64,000 bases of DNA from Bryum argenteum (Eukaryota; Streptophyta; Bryopsida; Bryales; Bryaceae): positions 9,034,727 through 9,098,726 of the forward strand of contig CM073327.1 in the NCBI GenBank assembly GCA_037043015.1, written 5' to 3'. The position numbers and the translations under genes were made by a program. Positions 58,931-64,000 of the stretch are shown in pieces. The first letter of the stretch is position 1. Each line of letters begins with the position of its first letter. The notes under the pieces are model-generated. The model saw only the letters and a program-made list of their open reading frames with translations. It was not told the DNA's origin and searched no databases.

Positions 58931-59912
58931 TAATTTCCTAACTCTTAAATGAGACTGGAGACCCCAAATTACTACATCCCAAAACTTTTAACCTGTAAAC
59001 TAAACTCCAAAACCAAACCCCTATGTCCCTTTTTTTTCAATTGGCCTAATCTATTTGGATGCTGTACCCAAATAGCAGTGGAAGATGTACAAATAAATTG
59101 AACCCAAACACTTCATCGTGAAAATATTTCAGAATGTGGCTGCCACACTGTGTTGTAAGGTATTATACTCAAAAACCACAAGAGATAGAATACCGGGGGC
59201 ATACTTTCATATTTCAATGTACCCATGGTGTACATTTAAGGTACACCACTGTGGTTCCAGTTGCAAATCTCATTGAGATAAATTCAAAATTAATGATTTT
59301 ATATTGGACCATGTGTAACCCAAAGCTCCTTCCATGCGTTACGATAATATCTTACATAACGATTGGTCCTTTGTCACACCCATGACAATCCATCTGCATG
59401 ATAAAATTACATGAGGGCAATGTTCTGCATTGATTGCTGATAGGAATGACCACTAGAATCCTAAAAGATCAAACTTAGTGCAAGGGAATATGAATCGTCT
59501 TCATATTCGTATGCGGATGCTAACTAGTGAAAAGCTATATTCATGGAATGCATAATACGCTTACTTCCCTCATACACAATTTACACTGGAAGAGCGAAAC
59601 TCTTCAGCTTTTATCGAAGTGCAATACCCTGCATATACCAAGTTTGATGAGAAGATACGTGGTAATAGTCGACGTGAAGACCATTATGCTTCTGAAGCAT
59701 GACTTCGCTATCATGCACATAATGACACTGCCTGACTGAAACGAATATTGAACATGTACACAAGCTACTGGATGTATACATAAGGTGACTTGAGGTCTTA
59801 AAAAGCTAGACCAACAAGAGCTGCCCCTTCAATAACAAGTATAATAGGAGCTTCTCCACGTAAAGATAGGTTCCAAGCTCCTGCTTACTTCTGGAATAGT
59901 TTCACCTGGTTC
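58931..59912. other. Intergenic, probable 3' UTR of the SMARCAL1-type gene
   Basis: No coding region is supported. The part nearest 59912 should contain the 3' UTR and polyadenylation site. Confidence 0.45.
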
Positions 59913-62900
59913 TCAAAAAAGCCGCTTTCGCTTGCTGTCACTTCCATTATCTGCCTGGTCGAAATGGCTGTCGTCGGAGGGGGGTTGATAATACGCCTGA
60001 CCATCAAGGGCGGGATCCAACAGAGGCTCAGAAGCACTAGCAGACGAAGGCTCAGGAGCTGACTTCAAGAAAGAGTCTAGAGTCGCTTGATTCCGTGGTA
60101 CATGAGAATATGTCTTTGGGGGCGCCGCCACTTGCAAACTATTTTCCTGCCCATCTAGCACCTGTCAACAAACATCGCCAGATCCTTATAAGTTGAATCT
60201 GGATTGGACAGCCTGAAGACGGAAGCAACAATACGAAATGCAGTAGACTGGAGATTGTCGAAGTCGGTATTTCCATGGGAGTAAGAGGTTTCCCACCTGA
60301 CCAAGATTTTCCAATTTGTTCTGGACAGTATCCCTGCAGACACCACCCAAAGAACGACGCTTATAGAGCGATATTATTGTATGATATGAGAAACTAAACT
60401 CGGTCTGATTCGGTGCACATGTTCAACAGGAGGAGCTTTAGGACATAGTTTTGGAGACGCATACCAGATAATGTCATCAATGGTGTCATGTGCATGGAGG
60501 TAGTAGACATTGACAGAAGATGCCTGTTTCCATCGAACATGCAGGTTTAGTGTGGAGAACTTGAGTGAAACTCTGAACTTCGTGTGAAGTTTATAGTGTA
60601 CAAATTGACATTCGATCGAGCTTCCCCAACAAGGCCCAATATCCTGTATGAAAGCTTCACCCCTACTCCATGTTTGAATATGGCAGTCCGCATCAAATGA
60701 CCAACGAACGCAGATATGCTATCAGATTTAGTCTGCACTGACATGGGCGCGAAGAAAGTCACAGACCTGGCCAATGCGATGAGCCCTATCTTCAGCTTGA
60801 ACAAGGTCACCGGGCGTCCACGACATTTCCGCAAAGATGACGGTACTAGCTGCAGTGAGCGTCAATCCAACACCTGCTGCACGTATTCCAAGCTGCAACA
60901 ATCACATTCATAACATGGTGAGGCGCATCGAGGAAAGGCTGCATGTGGGAAGGGGACATGTTCAGATTCATGCTCGACTGCAATGGTTAACAACACTTAC
61001 CACTGCTGCACAGACGTTATCATTTTCCTGAAATCGAGTAACTAGTGCTTGCCGGGCTGACTGCGGCGTTCCCCCATCTATCCGTATATGACCGACTTTT
61101 TTCTTCTGCAGTCTCAATAACAGGACTGTTCAGCTGCCCCATTTTGAAGATCTAACCAAAGTGGGTATGCTTAGAAGTCCCATACTTGTCCCTCGTGAAA
61201 TACGGACCAAGCTGGTATACGTGAGTTCAACTGCAATCTGATTCTAAAGAGAATTCCTTGTCATTCCTCGCAAACAATTGCTATGGAAAATGTTGCAACC
61301 ATCCAGAGTTGTTCATACCATGAGGAGTTGCTCAATGCCATCCAACATACTTTGATGATGCGCAAACACCAAAAATTTACACTCTGCCTGCATCAGCATC
61401 AGAACCCGAGTAAGGAGTTTAGTTCATACGAATTATGAACGACTCAGTAATCTTCGTATATCGTCCCTTAATCTACTATCGAGGACATAATTGAAAGAAG
61501 CGGCAACTTTCAACCGGAATGTGGACGGCCAAAATTGCCACTTTTGAAGAAGGGATTTGATGGTTCACGCACATCTATCATTGTTGTTAGATACTCCTCC
61601 ACAGCTGGGAGTTTCACGACAGCTGATTCTGTATAAATCTGCGAAGCATGCACGCAAATAAAGAATCAAGAATCGAAAAAACTTACAACGAGCATAAACT
61701 GAAATCATGAGGTTCATCATAGCGCAAGAACCATCATGCACTTCGGAGATGACTATGCGGTGACTGTACAAGATATAAAGGATCAAATCTGAAGAACAAA
61801 GCAGAACCGGATACAAACATACCTTCGTAAGGAGTTGCTTCTCAGCATACTTAGTCTTTTCAAAGTTGTCCTCCGTGCAATTCTTGAGAGAATTCTTGAT
61901 TCCCTCCAGCTGATCCATCATTTAAACTACCGTGAGTTCAACCGCTAACAACAGTAATCTCGCGAATCTTGTTTGATATACTTTTGACAAGATACATTAG
62001 ACAGGGAAAGGTTCAAGATTCTGCCTTAATTGAAACGTTGCTAGCTAAAGACCAGAGTTAGATGTAAGATTCATGCCTGCTTGAAAAGAGCTCGCATGAG
62101 TCTGATGCCTTTGTCTTCTAATGAAACAATGACCTGCAATTTCAGCGACCTTGGTTACTAAATTCAACTATGAGAGCATGAAAGCCAATTGCATAGGAGC
62201 ATGACGAGAAATGCCATCCACAAAACGACGCAGCTCTAAGACTCCCAATAAAGCAGGATAAGTTCCTGACTTAAACATCCAAGCGAAATGCAGTTTAGCC
62301 ATCAAAATTATGGCATATTTCATAACAGAAAAGAATCACTTAAAATGGTAGTCATGCTGAACACCTGTTGACGTCGTTTCTGAGGTAGTTCAGATAAGAC
62401 ATCCTTCTTCAGTCTTCGAATCATCACTGTTGACTTTACAAGACCATGGAGTTCCTGAAGGTTACTTGACCCTTGATACATTCCGAAGTGTCCCTGCATG
62501 AATCGAATGTTCAGAGTGGAACTTTACTCACAGATAAAACATATCGAAACTCGTAGCACTGTATGTAAAAAAATAAAAGGTACTCACCCCGAGGCAATAA
62601 CGATTGCCATATTCATGTATATTCTTGTATGCTGTTGGTTGCAATGCTTCCAGCTGAAGACAAACAACAAAACTGAATCGCAAAACAACATAAAAATCTG
62701 CTCAAAATAATGACGGAACTATTGCACTTTTCGTTGCACGTGGTGCGCAGCGAAGAAAAAGAAGCTAAAATGAGTTGTGCAAGTTTATGGTTGACCTGCT
62801 TGTAGAGTTCTATGGGACGAGAGAGTGCTGGAGTTCCAGTAAGAAGCACAGCATACTTGGCTTTCTGCACAATCGAATTACGAACGTTATTACAGCACAT

Positions 62901-64000
62901 TCCAATAATATCAAAAACCTATCAGATGCTCATTGAATACCTGCATTTCATACCCAAAAGTGAGAACGGATCGTACCTGAAGTATGGGTACACAGGCATT
63001 TGTTCGTTTCGCTTGTGCATTCTTTAGATAATGCGCCTCATCTGCAATAATAACCTGCAAGTAACTAAGTCAGCGCTGCATAATTGAGGCGCCCACACTA
63101 GTCCATTTCCTAAACATGACTATCTTGCATATTAGCTAAAAATGACATGGCTGTTGAGCCCGCAAGCAGAAGTAACGATTGGTCGAAATGCAGCTCATTC
63201 CGCACAACGAAAGCTTTCAGGCGTTTAAGTCAAGTCTTTTAGGAGTATGTGCAGACCGTTGTGAACACGGGACTGAAAACGTAACTAAAGTCCTAACAAT
63301 CAAGGATAACTATTGGGATTCGGAATAGGCTAACTGACCTTAAATTTAGCTTCACTGATAGCATCATTAAATTTTGTTACGAGATCATAGGACACGATGT
63401 TGAATAAGCCATCCAGTCTTACAGAACCCTTGCCAGCTGAATGCACAATATTGAAACCCTCTCTGTTTGAGATCGAACAATGTGACATGACAACCTGCAC
63501 AACGTAAAACGAGTGCCAAATAAGTGCATAAGCATTGGATGACAGATAAGGAACAGAACCAGACTTGATTGGTAGAATCCGGACGGATATGAAACCACAA
63601 AGAATTAGCATATAGCATTTTGACTCGCACCGTAATGTCAGCGGGACGAATATCCAGCCATTGATGAAGAGCCTGATAACACCGCCGAGAACTTGTCAGT
63701 TCATGCAGCAACCGTATTGCGACTTCCATAGACAACCAGCCAAAGTCAGAAGTACCGCGCTAGCACCTTACCAAAAGATGACTGGGGTAGCAATATCCTT
63801 ACCAGTGCCCATTGTAACCGCAACGATGAAGGGACTACAATCAGAACTGGCCATTCTTCTTCTAAGCATGACGCCACTGCAATTGCCTGCAAATACATGC
63901 CTTAGTACTCCGGATGATACCGCAGCTACTTCTGCTTTGCAACACACAAGGAGATGGAAAACAAATAGTACCAACCACGGACATGTATACAAATATCTAT
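59913..64000 (-). CDS. SMARCAL1: SMARCAL1/CHR18-type SNF2 annealing helicase, 3' part (16 exons; 5' end outside window)
   Basis: Exons, 5' to 3' on the minus strand: 63886-63803, 63672-63631, 63494-63339, 63054-62977, 62864-62796, 62653-62588, 62493-62365, 62133-62077, 61909-61823, 61638-61573, 61387-61319, 61105-61001, 60892-60767, 60523-60465, 60333-60297, 60161-59913; 492 residues, all in phase. SMARCAL1-type enzymes reanneal and remodel DNA at stalled replication forks in the nucleus. Visible SNF2 motifs in order: Ia ([10 protein letters not shown]), II ([11 protein letters not shown]), III ([11 protein letters not shown]), then [37 protein letters not shown] ([13 protein letters not shown]) and VI ([11 protein letters not shown]). 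The Walker A exon (MGLGKT) must lie beyond 64000. The C-terminus carries a PCNA-box-like QATLDSFL and a basic KRKRLF end. One intron (62076-61910) seems to use a GC donor. Closest known plant relative by motif: Arabidopsis CHR18. Confidence 0.93.

Noticed and set aside
60547-60834. 95-codon antisense-looking frame
   Set aside because: It overlaps the helicase motif VI exon in another frame and runs through an intron. The exon frame with [11 protein letters not shown] is the real one.
63768-63992. Frame containing [12 protein letters not shown], which resembles a Walker A motif
   Set aside because: It is out of frame with the conserved [10 protein letters not shown] exon and reads into the intron. 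The true Walker A exon should be beyond 64000.

Overview
The window is nuclear DNA of a land plant. Genes have many short exons with GT-AG introns, and every recognisable protein is a plant family member: the EARP subunit syndetin/VPS50, a C2-domain protein with a YPP-type tail, an L-type lectin receptor kinase, an early-nodulin-93-like protein and a SMARCAL1/CHR18-type annealing helicase. Compact introns, modest GC and abundant DNA transposon debris fit a bryophyte such as a moss. I cannot name the species from sequence alone.

Layout. (1) About 1.66-29.2 kb is a large inverted duplication. Each arm is roughly 12.5 kb and carries a complete 25-exon VPS50 gene and a complete 5-exon C2 gene in convergent orientation. 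The spacer is about 2.5 kb (14.3-16.8 kb). The order is VPS50-A(+), C2-A(-), spacer, C2-B(+), VPS50-B(-). All four reading frames could be assembled through every splice junction without a break (1087, 259, 253 and 1089 residues). (2) About 29.2-43.5 kb is a transposon graveyard. It holds a ~100-bp minisatellite, a decayed multi-exon gene of unknown family, two CACTA elements inserted into that gene with 3-bp target duplications, small TTAA-flanked elements and a Tc1/mariner relic. (3) About 43.5-47.6 kb has no recognisable gene but contains a perfect 157-bp inverted repeat. (4) 47.7-49.8 kb is a single-exon lectin receptor kinase on the minus strand. (5) 50-53.6 kb holds MITEs and a CACTA-like end. 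(6) 53.7-54.8 kb is a four-exon ENOD93-like gene. (7) 55.4-58.9 kb is a second copy of the minisatellite plus decayed-gene unit, flanked by direct repeats. (8) 59.9 kb to the window end is the 3' part of a SMARCAL1-type gene on the minus strand, whose 5' exons lie beyond the window.

The observation I rate highest is a family of short elements with TTAA at both ends and termini beginning CCC(C/T)TAA, which is the signature of piggyBac. One copy sits inside another in the palindrome spacer, and this directly shows TTAA target-site duplication. The genes share no obvious operon-like logic. The duplicated block would double the dose of an endosome-recycling tether subunit and of a small C2 protein.
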